NCBI GenBank assembly: GCA_030435675.1
Contig: CM059623.1
Span: 6,722,012 to 6,786,011 of the forward strand
Length of the DNA: 64,000 nucleotides
Source: Steinernema hermaphroditum
Taxonomy: Eukaryota; Nematoda; Chromadorea; Rhabditida; Steinernematidae
Direction of reading: 5' to 3'
The notes under the pieces are model-generated. The model had not been told where the DNA came from, did no database searches, and was given only the letters and a program-made list of their open reading frames with translations. The position numbers and the translations under genes were made by a program. Within the stretch, counting starts at the first letter, position 1. Each line of letters opens with the position of its first letter. Of the stretch, positions 1-14,010 are shown in pieces.

Positions 1-1930
1 GTCCGATATTTTCAGTTTTGTTACAAAATTGGTGCATTGTACCTTGATTGAAAAACATTCTCCAGGTGTTATCAATGAGAATATGAAGTATCCGTCCGAT
101 ATTTTCAGTTTTGTTACGAAGTTGGTGCATTGTATCTTGATTGAGAAACATTCTCCAGGTGCTATCAATGAGACTGTGAAATATCCGTCCGATATTTTCA
201 GTTTTGTTACTAAATTGGTGGAATTGTATCTTGATTGAGAAACATTCTCCTGGTGCCACATATGAGAATATGAAGTATCCGTCCGATATTTTCAGTTTTG
301 TTACAAAATTGGTGCATTGTACCTTGATTGAGAAACATTCTCCAGGTGTTATCAATGAGAATATGAAGTATCCGTCCGATATTTTCAGTTTCGTTACAAA
401 ATAGGTGCATTGTACCTTGATTGAGAAACATTCTCCAGGTGCCACATATGAGAATATGAAGTATCCGTCCGATATTTTCAGTTTTGTTACAAAATTGGTG
501 CATTGTACCTTGATTGAAAAACATTCTCCAGGTGTCACATATGAGACTGTGAAATATCCGTCCGATATTTTCAGTTTTGTTACAAAATTGGTGCATTGTA
601 CCTTGATTGAGAAACATTCTCCAGGTGTCACATATGAGAATATGAAATATCCGTCCGATATTTTCAGTTTTGTTACAAAATTGGTGCATTGTATCTTGAT
701 TGAGAATCGTTCTCCAGGTGCCATCAATGAGACTGTGAAATATCCGTCCGATATTTTCAGTTTTGTTACAAAATTGGTCCATTGTACCTTGATTGAGAAA
801 CATTCTCCAGGTGCCACATATGAGAATATGAAGTATCCGTCCGATATTTTCAGTTTTGTTACAAAATTGGTGCATTGTACCTTGATTGAAAAACATTCTC
901 CAGGTGCCACAAATGAGAATATGAAGTATCCGTCCGATATTTTCAGTTTTGTTACAAAATTGGTGCATTGTACCTTGATTGAGAAACATTCTCCAGGTGT
1001 TATCAATGAGAATATGAAGTATCCGTCCGATATTTTCAGTTTTGTTACAAAATTGGTGCATTGTACCTTGATTGAAAAACATTCTCCAGGTGTCACATAT
1101 GAGACTGTGAAATATCCGTCCGATATTTTCAGTTTTGTTACGAAGTTGGTGCATTGTATTTTGATTGAGAATCGTTCTCCAGGTGCCATCAATGAGACTG
1201 TGAAATATCCGTCCGATATTTTCAGTTTTGTTACAAAATTGGTCCATTGTACCTTGATTGAGAAACATTCTCCAGGTGCCACAAATGAGAATATGAAGTA
1301 TCCGTCCGATATTTTCAGTTTTGTTACAAAATTGGTGCATTGTACCTTGATTGAGAAACATTCTCCAGGTGTTATCAATGAGAATATGAAATATCCGTCC
1401 GATATTTTCAGTTTTGTTACAAAATTGGTGCATTGTACCTTGATTGAGAATCATTCTCCAGGTGCCATCAATGAGACTGTGAAATATCCGTCCGATATTT
1501 TCAGTTTTGTTACTAAATTGGTGCATTATATGTACCTTGATTGAGAATCGTTCTCCAGGTGCCATCAATGAGACTGTGAAATATCCGTCCGATATTTTCA
1601 GTTTTGTTACGAAATTGGTGCATTGTACCTTGATTGAGAATCATTCTCCAGGTGCTATCAATGAAAATGTGAAATATCCGTCCGATATTTTCAGTTTTGT
1701 TACAAAATTGGTGCATTGTACCTTGATTGAGAAACATTCTCCAGGTGTTATCAATGAAATTGTGAAATATCCGTCCGATATTTTCAGTTTTGTTACGAAA
1801 TTGGTGCATTGTACCTTGATTGAGAATCGTTCTCCAGGTGCCATCAATGAGACTGTGAAATATCCGTCCGATATTTTCAGTTTTGTTACAAAATTGGTGC
1901 ATTGTACCTTGATTGAGAAACATTCTCCAG
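1..1930. repeat. 93-bp satellite array, block A
   Basis: About 21 head-to-tail units of a 93-bp repeat; the motif GTCCGATATTTTCAG recurs every 93 bp from position 1. Units differ mainly in one variable segment, read as ATCAATGAGACTGTG, ACATATGAGAATATG or ATCAATGAAATTGTG. The unit is a multiple of three and happens to lack stops in several frames on both strands, which creates very long open frames. I do not treat these as genes: unit differences are not concentrated at third codon positions and both strands are open. The array runs off the left edge of the window. Confidence 0.95.
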
Positions 1931-2400
1931 GTGTTATCGATGAGACTGTGAAATATCCGTCCGATATTTTAGTTTTGTTAATCAAAATTGGTGCATTGTG
2001 CCTTGATTGAGAAACATTCTCAGGTGTATCAATGAGAATGTGAAATGTCCGTCCGATATTTTCAGTTTTGTTGCGGAGTTGGTGCTTGTACCTTGATTGA
2101 GAAGCATTCTTCAGGTGGTATCTGGGAATGTGAAATATGCGTCAGCGGATATTTCGTTTTGTTGCAAAGTGGCGCTTCGAGCTTGATTGATTGCCGTGTC
2201 CGAGTTGCGTCTTCGCTGGTCCTAGAGTGGATTTCGTGATATTTTCAAGGTGGTCATTTGGGGGCATCTTGTGTAGTTGGTGGGATACGGTTTCCGGGTG
2301 TCCTATCATCTGAGAATGTGAAATATCCGTCCGATGTTTGCAGTTTTGTTACAGAAAATAGGTGCGAGGTTGTACGACTTGATTGCGACACATTCTCCAG
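1931..2400. other. Hybrid satellite/SINE zone
   Basis: The satellite register degenerates here and recovers at about 2,400. The sequence is not random decay. Short stretches alternate between the satellite unit and the SINE-like copy found at 13,288-13,782, in the same order and over about the same length (470 against 495 bp). Examples shared with that copy are GTTGCGTCTTCGCTGGTCCT, TTTCCGGGTGTCC and GCGACAC. Both zones are entered through GTTATCGAT and left into a unit carrying the rare variant GTTTTATTAC. It is either an assembly consensus blend or a real, heavily converted SINE copy. Confidence 0.7.
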
Positions 2401-5400
2401 GTGTTATCAATGAGACTGTGAAATATCCGTCCGATATTTTCAGTTTTATTACAAAATTGGTGCATTGTACCTTGATTGAGAAACATTCTCCAGGTGCTAT
2501 CAATGAAATTGTGAAATATCCGTCCGGTATTTTCAGTTTTGTTACAAAATTGGTCCATTGTACCTTGATTGAGAAACATTCTCCAGGTGCCATCAATGAG
2601 ACTGTGAAATATCCGTCCGATATTTTCAGTTTTGTTACAAAATTGGTGCATTGTACCTTGATTGAGAAACATTCTCCAGGTGCTATCAATGAAATTGTGA
2701 AATATCCGTCCGATATTTTCAGTTTTGTTACAAAATTGGTCCATTGTACCTTGATTGAGAAACATTCTCCAGGTGCCACATATGAGAATATGAAGTATCC
2801 GTCCGATATTTTCAGTTTTGTTACAAAATTGGTGCATTGTACCTTGATTGAGAAACATTCTCCAGGTGCCACAAATGAGAATATGAAGTATCCGTCCGAT
2901 ATTTTCAGTTTTGTTACAAAATTGGTCCATTGTACCTTGATTGAGAAACATTCTCCAGGTGCCACATATGAGAATATGAAGTATCCGTCCGATATTTTCA
3001 GTTTTGTTACAAAATTGCTGCATTGTACCTTGATTGAGAAACATTCTCCAGGTGTTATCAATGAGACTGTGAAATATCCGTCCGATATTTTCAGTTTTGT
3101 TACAAAATTGGTGCATTGTACCTTGATTGAGAAACATTCTCCAGGTGCTATCAATGAAATTGTGAAATATCCGTCCGATATTTTCAGTTTTGTTACAAAA
3201 TTGGTCCATTGTACCTTGATTGAGAAACATTCTCCAGGTGCCACATATGAGAATATGAAGTATCCGTCCGATATTTTCAGTTTTGTTACAAAATTGGTGC
3301 ATTGTACCTTGATTGAGAAACATTCTCCAGGTGTTATCAATGAAATTGTGAAATATCCGTCCGATATTTTCAGTTTTGTTACGAAATTGGTGCATTGTAC
3401 CTTGATTGAGAAACATTCTCCAGGTGTTATCAATGAAATTGTGAAATATCCGTCCGATATTTTCAGTTTTGTTACGAAATTGGTGCATTGTACCTTGATT
3501 GAGAAACATTCTCCAGGTGTTATCAATGAGACTGTGAAATATCCGTCCGATATTTTCAGTTTTGTTACAAAATTGGTGCATTGTACCTTGATTGAGAAAC
3601 ATTCTCCAGGTGTTCTCAATGAAATTGTGAAATATCCGTCCGATATTTTCAGTTTTGTTACGAAATTGGTGCATTGTACCTTGATTGAGAAACATTCTCC
3701 AGGTGTTATCAATGAGACTGTGAAATATCCGTCCGATATTTTCAGTTTTGTTACAAAATTGCTGCATTGTACCTTGATTGAAAAACATTCTCCAGGTGCC
3801 ACATATGAGAATATGAAATATCCGCCCGATATTTTCAGTTTTGTTACAAAATTGCTGCATTGTACCTTGATTGAAAAACATTCTCCAGGTGTTATCAATG
3901 AGAATATGAAGTATCCGTCCGATATTTTCAGTTTTGTTACAAAATTGGTGCATTGTACCTTGATTGAGAAACATTCTCCAGGTGCTATCAATGAAATTGT
4001 GAAATATCCGTCCGGTATTTTCAGTTTTGTTACAAAATTGGTCCATTGTACCTTGATTGAGAAACATTCTCAAGGTGCCATCAATGAGACTGTGAAATAT
4101 CCGTCCGATATTTTCAGTTTTGTTACAAAATTGGTGCATTGTACCTTGATTGAGAAACATTCTCCAGGTGCTATCAATGAAATTGTGAAATATCCGTCCG
4201 ATATTTTCAGTTTTGTTACAAAATTGGTGCATTGTACCTTGATTGAGAAACATTCTCCAGGTGCTATCAATGAAATTGTGAAATATCCGTCCGATATTTT
4301 CAGTTTTGTTACAAAATTGGTCCATTGTACCTTGATTGAGAAACATTCTCCAGGTGCCACATATGAGAATATGAAGTATCCGTCCGATATTTTCAGTTTT
4401 GTTACAAAATTGGTGCATTGTACCTTGATTGAGAAACATTCTCCAGGTGTTATCAATGAAATTGTGAAATATCCGTCCGATATTTTCAGTTTTGTTACGA
4501 AATTGGTGCATTGTACCTTGATTGAGAAACATTCTCCAGGTGTTATCAATGAAATTGTGAAATATCCGTCCGATATTTTCAGTTTTGTTACGAAATTGGT
4601 GCATTGTACCTTGATTGAGAAACATTCTCCAGGTGTTATCAATGAGACTGTGAAATATCCGTCCGATATTTTCAGTTTTGTTACAAAATTGGTGCATTGT
4701 ACCTTGATTGAGAAACATTCTCCAGGTGTTATCAATGAAATTGTGAAATATCCGTCCGATATTTTCAGTTTTGTTACGAAATTGGTGCATTGTACCTTGA
4801 TTGAGAAACATTCTCCAGGTGTTATCAATGAGACTGTGAAATATCCGTCCGATATTTTCAGTTTTGTTACAAAATTGCTGCATTGTACCTTGATTGAAAA
4901 ACATTCTCCAGGTGTTATCAATGAGAATATGAAGTATCCGTCCGATATTTTCAGTTTTGTTACAAAATTGGTGCATTGTACCTTGATTGAGAAACATTCT
5001 CCAGGTGCTATCAATGAAATTGTGAAATATCCGTCCGGTATTTTCAGTTTTGTTACAAAATTGCTGCATTGTACCTTGATTGAAAAACATTCTCCAGGTG
5101 CCACATATGAGAATATGAAATATCCGCCCGATATTTTCAGTTTTGTTACAAAATTGCTGCATTGTACCTTGATTGAAAAACATTCTCCAGGTGCCACAAA
5201 TGAGAATATGAAGTATCCGTCCGATATTTTCAGTTTTGTTACAAAATTGGTGCATTGTACCTTGATTGAGAAACATTCTCCAGGTGTTATCAATGAAATT
5301 GTGAAATATCCGTCCGATATTTTCAGTTTTGTTAAAAATTGGTATTGTCCTTGATGGAACTTCTCCGGTGCTATCAATGAAATTGTGAAATATCCGTCCG

Positions 5401-8400
5401 ATATTTTCAGTTTTGTTACGAAATTGGTCCATTGTATCTTGATTGAGAATCGTTCTCCAGGTGCCATCAATGAGACTGTGAAATATCCGTCCGATATTTT
5501 CAGTTTTGTTACAAAATTGGTCCATTGTACCTTGATTGAGAAACATTCTCCAGGTGCCACATATGAGAATATGAAGTATCCGTCCGATATTTTCAGTTTT
5601 GTTACAAAATTGGTGCATTGTACCTTGATTGAGAAACATTCTCCAGGTGTTATCAATGAAATTGTGAAATATCCGTCCGATATTTTCAGTTTTGTTACGA
5701 AATTGGTGCATTGTACCTTGATTGAGAAACATTCTCCAGGTGTTATCAATGAAATTGTGAAATATCCGTCCGATATTTTCAGTTTTGTTACGAAATTGGT
5801 GCATTGTACCTTGATTGAGAAACATTCTCCAGGTGTTATCAATGAGACTGTGAAATATCCGTCCGATATTTTCAGTTTTGTTACAAAATTGGTGCATTGT
5901 ACCTTGATTGAGAAACATTCTCCAGGTGCTATCAATGAAATTGTGAAATATCCGTCCGATATTTTCAGTTTTGTTACGAAATTGGTCCATTGTATCTTGA
6001 TTGAGAATCGTTCTCCAGGTGTTATCAATGAGACTGTGAAATATCCGTCCGATATTTTCAGTTTTGTTACAAAATTGCTGCATTGTACCTTGATTGAGAA
6101 ACATTCTCCAGGTGTTATCAATGAGACTGTGAAATATCCGTCCGATATTTTCAGTTTTGTTACAAAATTGGTGCATTGTACCTTGATTGAGAAACATTCT
6201 CCAGGTGCTATCAATGAAATTGTGAAATATCCGTCCGATATTTTCAGTTTTGTTACAAAATTGGTCCATTGTACCTTGATTGAGAAACATTCTCCAGGTG
6301 CCACATATGAGAATATGAAGTATCCGTCCGATATTTTCAGTTTTGTTACAAAATTGGTGCATTGTACCTTGATTGAGAAACATTCTCCAGGTGTTATCAA
6401 TGAAATTGTGAAATATCCGTCCGATATTTTCAGTTTTGTTACGAAATTGGTGCATTGTACCTTGATTGAGAAACATTCTCCAGGTGTTATCAATGAAATT
6501 GTGAAATATCCGTCCGATATTTTCAGTTTTGTTACGAAATTGGTGCATTGTACCTTGATTGAGAAACATTCTCCAGGTGTTATCAATGAGACTGTGAAAT
6601 ATCCGTCCGATATTTTCAGTTTTGTTACAAAATTGGTGCATTGTACCTTGATTGAGAAACATTCTCCAGGTGTTCTCAATGAAATTGTGAAATATCCGTC
6701 CGATATTTTCAGTTTTGTTACGAAATTGGTGCATTGTACCTTGATTGAGAAACATTCTCCAGGTGTTATCAATGAGACTGTGAAATATCCGTCCGATATT
6801 TTCAGTTTTGTTACAAAATTGCTGCATTGTACCTTGATTGAAAAACATTCTCCAGGTGCCACATATGAGAATATGAAATATCCGCCCGATATTTTCAGTT
6901 TTGTTACAAAATTGCTGCATTGTACCTTGATTGAAAAACATTCTCCAGGTGTTATCAATGAGAATATGAAGTATCCGTCCGATATTTTCAGTTTTGTTAC
7001 AAAATTGGTGCATTGTACCTTGATTGAGAAACATTCTCCAGGTGCTATCAATGAAATTGTGAAATATCCGTCCGGTATTTTCAGTTTTGTTACAAAATTG
7101 GTCCATTGTACCTTGATTGAGAAACATTCTCAAGGTGCCATCAATGAGACTGTGAAATATCCGTCCGATATTTTCAGTTTTGTTACAAAATTGGTGCATT
7201 GTACCTTGATTGAGAAACATTCTCCAGGTGCTATCAATGAAATTGTGAAATATCCGTCCGATATTTTCAGTTTTGTTACAAAATTGGTGCATTGTACCTT
7301 GATTGAGAAACATTCTCCAGGTGCTATCAATGAAATTGTGAAATATCCGTCCGATATTTTCAGTTTTGTTACAAAATTGGTCCATTGTACCTTGATTGAG
7401 AAACATTCTCCAGGTGCCACATATGAGAATATGAAGTATCCGTCCGATATTTTCAGTTTTGTTACAAAATTGGTGCATTGTACCTTGATTGAGAAACATT
7501 CTCCAGGTGTTATCAATGAAATTGTGAAATATCCGTCCGATATTTTCAGTTTTGTTACAAAATTGGTGCATTGTACCTTGATTGAGAAACATTCTCCAGG
7601 TGTTATCAATGAGACTGTGAAATATCCGTCCGATATTTTCAGTTTTGTTACAAAATTGCTGCATTGTACCTTGATTGAAAAACATTCTCCAGGTGTTATC
7701 AATGAGAATATGAAGTATCCGTCCGATATTTTCAGTTTTGTTACAAAATTGGTGCATTGTACCTTGATTGAGAAACATTCTCCAGGTGCTATCAATGAAA
7801 TTGTGAAATATCCGTCCGGTATTTTCAGTTTTGTTACAAAATTGCTGCATTGTACCTTGATTGAAAAACATTCTCCAGGTGCCACATATGAGAATATGAA
7901 ATATCCGTCCGATATTTTCAGTTTTGTTACAAAATTGCTGCATTGTACCTTGATTGAAAAACATTCTCCAGGTGTTATCAATGAGAATATGAAGTATCCG
8001 TCCGATATTTTCAGTTTTGTTACAAAATTGGTGCATTGTACCTTGATTGAGAAACATTCTCCAGGTGCTATCAATGAAATTGTGAAATATCCGTCCGGTA
8101 TTTTCAGTTTTGTTACAAAATTGGTCCATTGTACCTTGATTGAGAAACATTCTCCAGGTGCCACATATGAGAATATGAAATATCCGTCCGATATTTTCAG
8201 TTTTGTTACGAAATTGGTGCATTGTATCTTGATTGAGAATCGTTCTCAAGGTGCCATCAATGAGACTGTGAAATATCCGTCCGATATTTTCAGTTTTGTT
8301 ACAAAATTGGTGCATTGTACCTTGATTGAGAAACATTCTCCAGGTGCCACATATGAGAATATGAAGTATCCGTCCGATATTTTCAGTTTTGTTACAAAAT

Positions 8401-11400
8401 TGGTGCATTGTACCTTGATTGAAAAACATTCTCCAGGTGCCACAAATGAGAATATGAAGTATCCGTCCGATATTTTCAGTTTTGTTACAAAATTGGTCCA
8501 TTGTACCTTGATTGAGAAACATTCTCCAGGTGCCACATATGAGAATATGAAGTATCCGTCCGATATTTTCAGTTTTGTTACAAAATTGGTGCATTGTACC
8601 TTGATTGAAAAACATTCTCCAGGTGCCACAAATGAGAATATGAAGTATCCGTCCGATATTTTCAGTTTTGTTACAAAATTGGTGCATTGTACCTTGATTG
8701 AGAAACATTCTCCAGGTGCTATCAATGAAATTGTGAAATATCCGTCCGATATTTTCAGTTTTGTTACGAAATTGGTCCATTGTATCTTGATTGAGAATCG
8801 TTCTCCAGGTGCCATCAATGAGACTGTGAAATATCCGTCCGATATTTTCAGTTTTGTTACAAAATTGGTCCATTGTACCTTGATTGAGAAACATTCTCCA
8901 GGTGCCACATATGAGAATATGAAGTATCCGTCCGATATTTTCAGTTTTGTTACAAAATTGGTGCATTGTACCTTGATTGAAAAACATTCTCCAGGTGTCA
9001 CATATGAGACTGTGAAATATCCGTCCGATATTTTCAGTTTTGTTACAAAATTGGTCCATTGTACCTTGATTGAGAAACATTCTCCAGGTGTTATCAATGA
9101 GAATATGAAGTATCCGTCCGATATTTTCAGTTTTGTTACAAAATTGGTGCATTGTACCTTGATTGAAAAACATTCTCCAGGTGTCACATATGAGACTGTG
9201 AAATATCCGTCCGATATTTTCAGTTTTGTTACGAAATTGGTGCATTGTATTTTGATTCAGAATCGTTCTCCAGGTGCCATCAATGAGACTGTGAAATATC
9301 CGTCCGATATTTTCAGTTTTGTTACTAAATTGGTGGAATGTATCTTGATTGAGAAACATTCTCCAGGTGCCACATATGAGAATATGAAGTATCCGTCCGA
9401 TATTTTCAGTTTTGTTACAAAATTGGTCCATTGTACCTTGATTGAGAAACATTCTCCAGGTGCCACATATGAGAATATGAAGTATCCGTCCGATATTTTC
9501 AGTTTTGTTACAAAATTGGTGCATTGTACCTTGATTGAAAAACATTCTCCAGGTGCCACAAATGAGAATATGAAGTATCCGTCCGATATTTTCAGTTTTG
9601 TTACAAAATTGGTGCATTGTACCTTGATTGAGAAACATTCTCCAGGTGTTATCAATGAGAATATGAAGTATCCGTCCGATATTTTCAGTTTTGTTACAAA
9701 ATTGGTGCATTGTACCTTGATTGAAAAACATTCTCCAGGTGTCACATATGAGACTGTGAAATATCCGTCCGATATTTTCAGTTTTGTTACGAAGTTGGTG
9801 CATTGTATTTTGATTGAGAATCGTTCTCCAGGTGCCATCAATGAGACTGTGAAATATCCGTCCGATATTTTCAGTTTTGTTACAAAATTGGTGCATTGTA
9901 TCTTGATTGAGAATCGTTCTCCAGGTGCCACATATGAAAATATGAAATATCCGTCCGATATTTTCAGTTTTGTTACAAAATTGGTGCATTGTACCTTGAT
10001 TGAGAAACATTCTCCAGGTGCCACATATGAGAATATGAAGTATCCGTCCGATATTTTCAGTTTTGTTACAAAATTGGTGCATTGTACCTTGATTGAGAAA
10101 CATTCTCCAGGTGTTATCAATGAGACTGTGAAATATCCGTCCGATATTTTCAGTTTTGTTACAAAATTGGTGCATTGTACCTTGATTGAGAAACATTCTC
10201 CAGGTGCCACATATGAGAATATGAAGTATCCGTCCGATATTTTCAGTTTTGTTACAAAATTGGTGCATTGTACCTTGATTGAGAAACATTCTCCAGGTGT
10301 TATCAATGAGACTGTGAAATATCCGTCCGATATTTTCAGTTTTGTTACAAAATTGGTCCATTGTACCTTGATTGAAAAACATTCTCCAGGTGCCACAAAT
10401 GAGAATATGAAGTATCCGTCCGATATTTTCAGTTTTGTTACAAAATTGGTGCATTGTACCTTGATTGAGAAACATTCTCCAGGTGTTATCAATGAGAATA
10501 TGAAGTATCCGTCCGATATTTTCAGTTTTGTTACAAAATTGGTGCATTGTACCTTGATTGAGAAACATTCTCCAGGTGCCACACATGAGAATATGAAGTA
10601 TCCGTCCGATATTTTCAGTTTTGTTACAAAATTGGTGCATTGTACCTTGATTGAAAAACATTCTCCAGGTGTCACATATGAGACTGTGAAATATCCGTTC
10701 GATATTTTCAGTTTTGTTACAAAATTGGTGCATTGTATCTTGATTGAGAATCGTTCTCCAGGTGCCACATATGAAAATATGAAATATCCGTCCGATATTT
10801 TCAGTTTTGTTACAAAATTGGTGCATTGTACCTTGATTGAGAAACATTCTCCAGGTGCCACATATGAGAATATGAAGTATCCGTCCGATATTTTCAGTTT
10901 TGTTACAAAATTGGTGCATTGTACCTTGATTGAGAAACATTCTCCAGGTGTTATCAATGAGACTGTGAAATATCCGTCCGATATTTTCAGTTTTGTTACA
11001 AAATTGGTCCATTGTACCTTGATTGAGAAACATTCTCCAGGTGCCACATATGAAAATATGAAATATCCGTTCGATATTTTCAGTTTTGTTACAAAATTGG
11101 TGCATTGTATCTTGATTGAGAATCGTTCTCCAGGTGCCACATATGAAAATATGAAATATCCGTCCGATATTTTCAGTTTTGTTACAAAATTGGTGCATTG
11201 TACCTTGATTGAGAAACATTCTCCAGGTGCCACATATGAGAATATGAAGTATCCGTCCGATATTTTCAGTTTTGTTACAAAATTGGTGCATTGTACCTTG
11301 ATTGAAAAACATTCTCCAGGTGCCACAAATGAGAATATGAAGTATCCGTCCGATATTTTCAGTTTTGTTACAAAATTGGTCCATTGTACCTTGATTGAGA

Positions 11401-13287
11401 AACATTCTCCAGGTGCCACATATGAGAATATGAAGTATCCGTCCGATATTTTCAGTTTTGTTACAAAATTGGTGCATTGTACCTTGATTGAAAAACATTC
11501 TCCAGGTGCCACAAATGAGAATATGAAGTATCCGTCCGATATTTTCAGTTTTGTTACAAAATTGGTCCATTGTACCTTGATTGAGAAACATTCTCCAGGT
11601 GCCACATACGAGAATATGAAATATCCGTCCGATATTTTCAGTTTTGTTACAAAATTGGTGCATTGTACCTTGATTGAGAATCGTTCTCCAGGTGCCATCA
11701 ATGAGACTGTGAAATATCCGTCCGATATTTTCAGTTTTGTTACAAAATTGGTCCATTGTACCTTGATTGAGAAACATTCTCCAGGTGCCACATATGAGAA
11801 TATGAAGTATCCGTCCGATATTTTCAGTTTTGTTACAAAATTGGTGCATTGTACCTTGATTGAAAAACATTCTCCAGGTGCCACAAATGAGAATATGAAG
11901 TATCCGTCCGATATTTTCAGTTTTGTTACAAAATTGGTGCATTGTACCTTGATTGAGAAACATTCTCCAGGTGTTATCAATGAGAATATGAAGTATCCGT
12001 CCGATATTTTCAGTTTTGTTACAAAATTGGTGCATTGTACCTTGATTGAAAAACATTCTCCAGGTGTCACATATGAGACTGTGAAATATCCGTCCGATAT
12101 TTTCAGTTTTGTTACAAAATTGGTCCATTGTACCTTGATTGAGAAACATTCTCCAGGTGCCACAAATGAGAATATGAAGTATCCGTCCGATATTTTCAGC
12201 TTTGTTACAAAATTGGTGCATTGTACCTTGATTGAGAAACATTCTCCAGGTGTTATCAATGAGAATATGAAATATCCGTCCGATATTTTCAGTTTTGTTA
12301 CAAAATTGGTGCATTGTATCTTGATTGAGAATCGTTCTCCAGGTGCCATCAATGAGACTGTGAAATATCCGTCCGATATTTTCAGTTTTGTTACAAAATT
12401 GGTCCATTGTACCTTGATTGAGAAACATTCTCCAGGTGCCACATATGAGACTGTGAAATATCCGTCCGATATTTTCAGTTTTGTTACAAAATTGGTGCAA
12501 TGTATCTTGATTGAGAAACATTCTCCTGGTGCTCTCAATGAAATTGTGAAATATCGGTCCGATATTTTCAGTTTTGTTACGAAATTGGTCCATTGTACCT
12601 TGATTGAGAAACATTCTCCAGGTGCCACAAATGAGAATATGAAGTATCCGTCCGATATTTTCAGTTTTGTTACAAAATTGGTGCATTGTACCTTGATTGA
12701 GAAACATTCTCCAGGTGTTATCAATGAGAATATGAAATATCCGTCCGATATTTTCAGTTTTGTTACAAAATTGGTGCATTGTACCTTGATTGAGAATCGT
12801 TCTCCAGGTGCCATCAATGAGACTGTGAAATATCCGTCCGATATTTTCAGTTTTGTTACTAAATTGGTGCATTATATATACCTTGATTGAGAATCGTTCT
12901 CCAGGTGCCATCAATGAGACTGTGAAATATCCGTCCGATATTTTCAGTTTTGTTACGAAATTGGTGCATTGTACCTTGATTGAGAATCGTTCTCCAGGTG
13001 CCATCAATGAGACTGTGAAATATCCGTCCGATATTTTCAGTTTTGTTACAAAATTGGTGCAATGTATCTTGATTGAGAAACATTCTCCTGGTGCTCTCAA
13101 TGAAATTGTGAAATATCGGTCCGATATTTTCAGTTTTGTTACGAAATTGGTGCATTGTACCTTGATTGAGAATCGTTCTCCAGGTGCCATCAATGAGACT
13201 GTGAAATATCCGTCCGATATTTTCAGTTTTGTTACTAAATTGGTGCATTATACCTTGATTGACAAATATTCTCCAGGTGTTATCGAT
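2401..13287. repeat. 93-bp satellite array, block B
   Basis: About 117 further units of the same 93-bp satellite, nearly uninterrupted. There is one small rearrangement near 5,330-5,380, where a unit is shortened. Higher-order structure is visible: roughly 2,982-4,499 recurs at 6,042-7,559, offset by 3,060 bp, including private variants such as GGTGTTCTCAATG and the GGTGCCATC copy preceded by CTCAA. The segment near 12,855 (TGGTGCATTATATATACC) matches the one near 1,507. The last unit breaks at 13,287 at a SINE-like insertion. No promoter or plausible gene was seen inside. Confidence 0.95.
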
Positions 13288-13782
13288 CGCGACTTTACGA
13301 CTTTATTTCGCGAATCAAAGGCATTATGCCTTGCGCGACACCGAAAATAGACAAACAGAGGATGTCTGGCAGACGACTTCATCCCTGGCGCGGCGTAGAT
13401 GTCGAACCGGTCGTAGACGGCGCACTTCACGGGGCATCTGGGAATCGGCAAATCTTCAGCTGCGGCAGCGGAATATCGTTTGCGGCACAGTGGACGCTTC
13501 CGAGCTTGCATCTGATTGTCCGTGGTCCGGGAGTTGCGTCTTCGCTGGTCCTCAGAGCGTCGGCGACCTTCGGGATGACATCTCACGCAGCGTCGGGCGT
13601 CGGATTCCTGGCGCCGGACATCTTGTGGTCAGCGGTGGTGGGACTACGGCTTCCGGGTGTCCCAATTCCCTCTGGAAGCCGGAACAGTCACAACTGCCAC
13701 GGGGTTTGCCATCTGGCCTACCAGACACTCAGAGAGCGACCGGTGGGACCGACCGCTCGCCACCGCGACACGAGTGAGAGTC
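13288..13782 (-). mobile_element. SINE-like element copy inside the satellite
   Basis: A 495-bp non-satellite segment splits one satellite unit. The flanks GTTATCGAT (13,279-13,287) and GTTATCAAT (13,783-13,791) form a 9-bp target-site duplication with one mismatch. The left end (TTTACGACTTTATTTCGCG, then a GGC..GCCTTGCG stem) matches the tail end of the copy at 33,167. The right end (GGGACTACGGCTTCCGGGTG, then CTCAGAGAGCGACCGG) matches the head end. It is more diverged than the other copies, so it is an old insertion or an older subfamily. Confidence 0.7.
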
Positions 13783-14010
13783 GTTATCAATGAGACTGTG
13801 AAATATCCGTCCGATATTTTCAGTTTTATTACAAAATTGGTGCATTGTACCTTGATTGAGAAACATTCTCCAGATGTTATCAATGAGACTGTGAAATATC
13901 CGTCCGATATTTTCAGTTTTGTTACAAAATTGGTGCATTGTACCTTGATTGAAAAACATTCTCCGGGTGCTATCAGTGAGACTGTGAAATATCCGTCCGA
14001 TATTTTCATT
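13783..14010. repeat. Terminal satellite units
   Basis: Two and a half 93-bp units resume after the SINE-like insertion. The first contains the variant GTTTTATTAC that also follows the hybrid zone at 2,400. The array ends at about 14,010 where GATATTTTCATTTTCC departs from the consensus. This is the right edge of the satellite in the window. Confidence 0.9.

Noticed and set aside
2349..13193. 3,614-codon minus-strand and 2,501-codon plus-strand open frames
   Set aside because: They are a by-product of a 93-bp satellite unit divisible by three without stops; both strands are open and unit changes are not codon-like.
1..13287. CRISPR-like array
   Set aside because: The units abut with no unique spacers, the period is 93 bp and neighbouring genes are eukaryotic with introns; this is satellite DNA.
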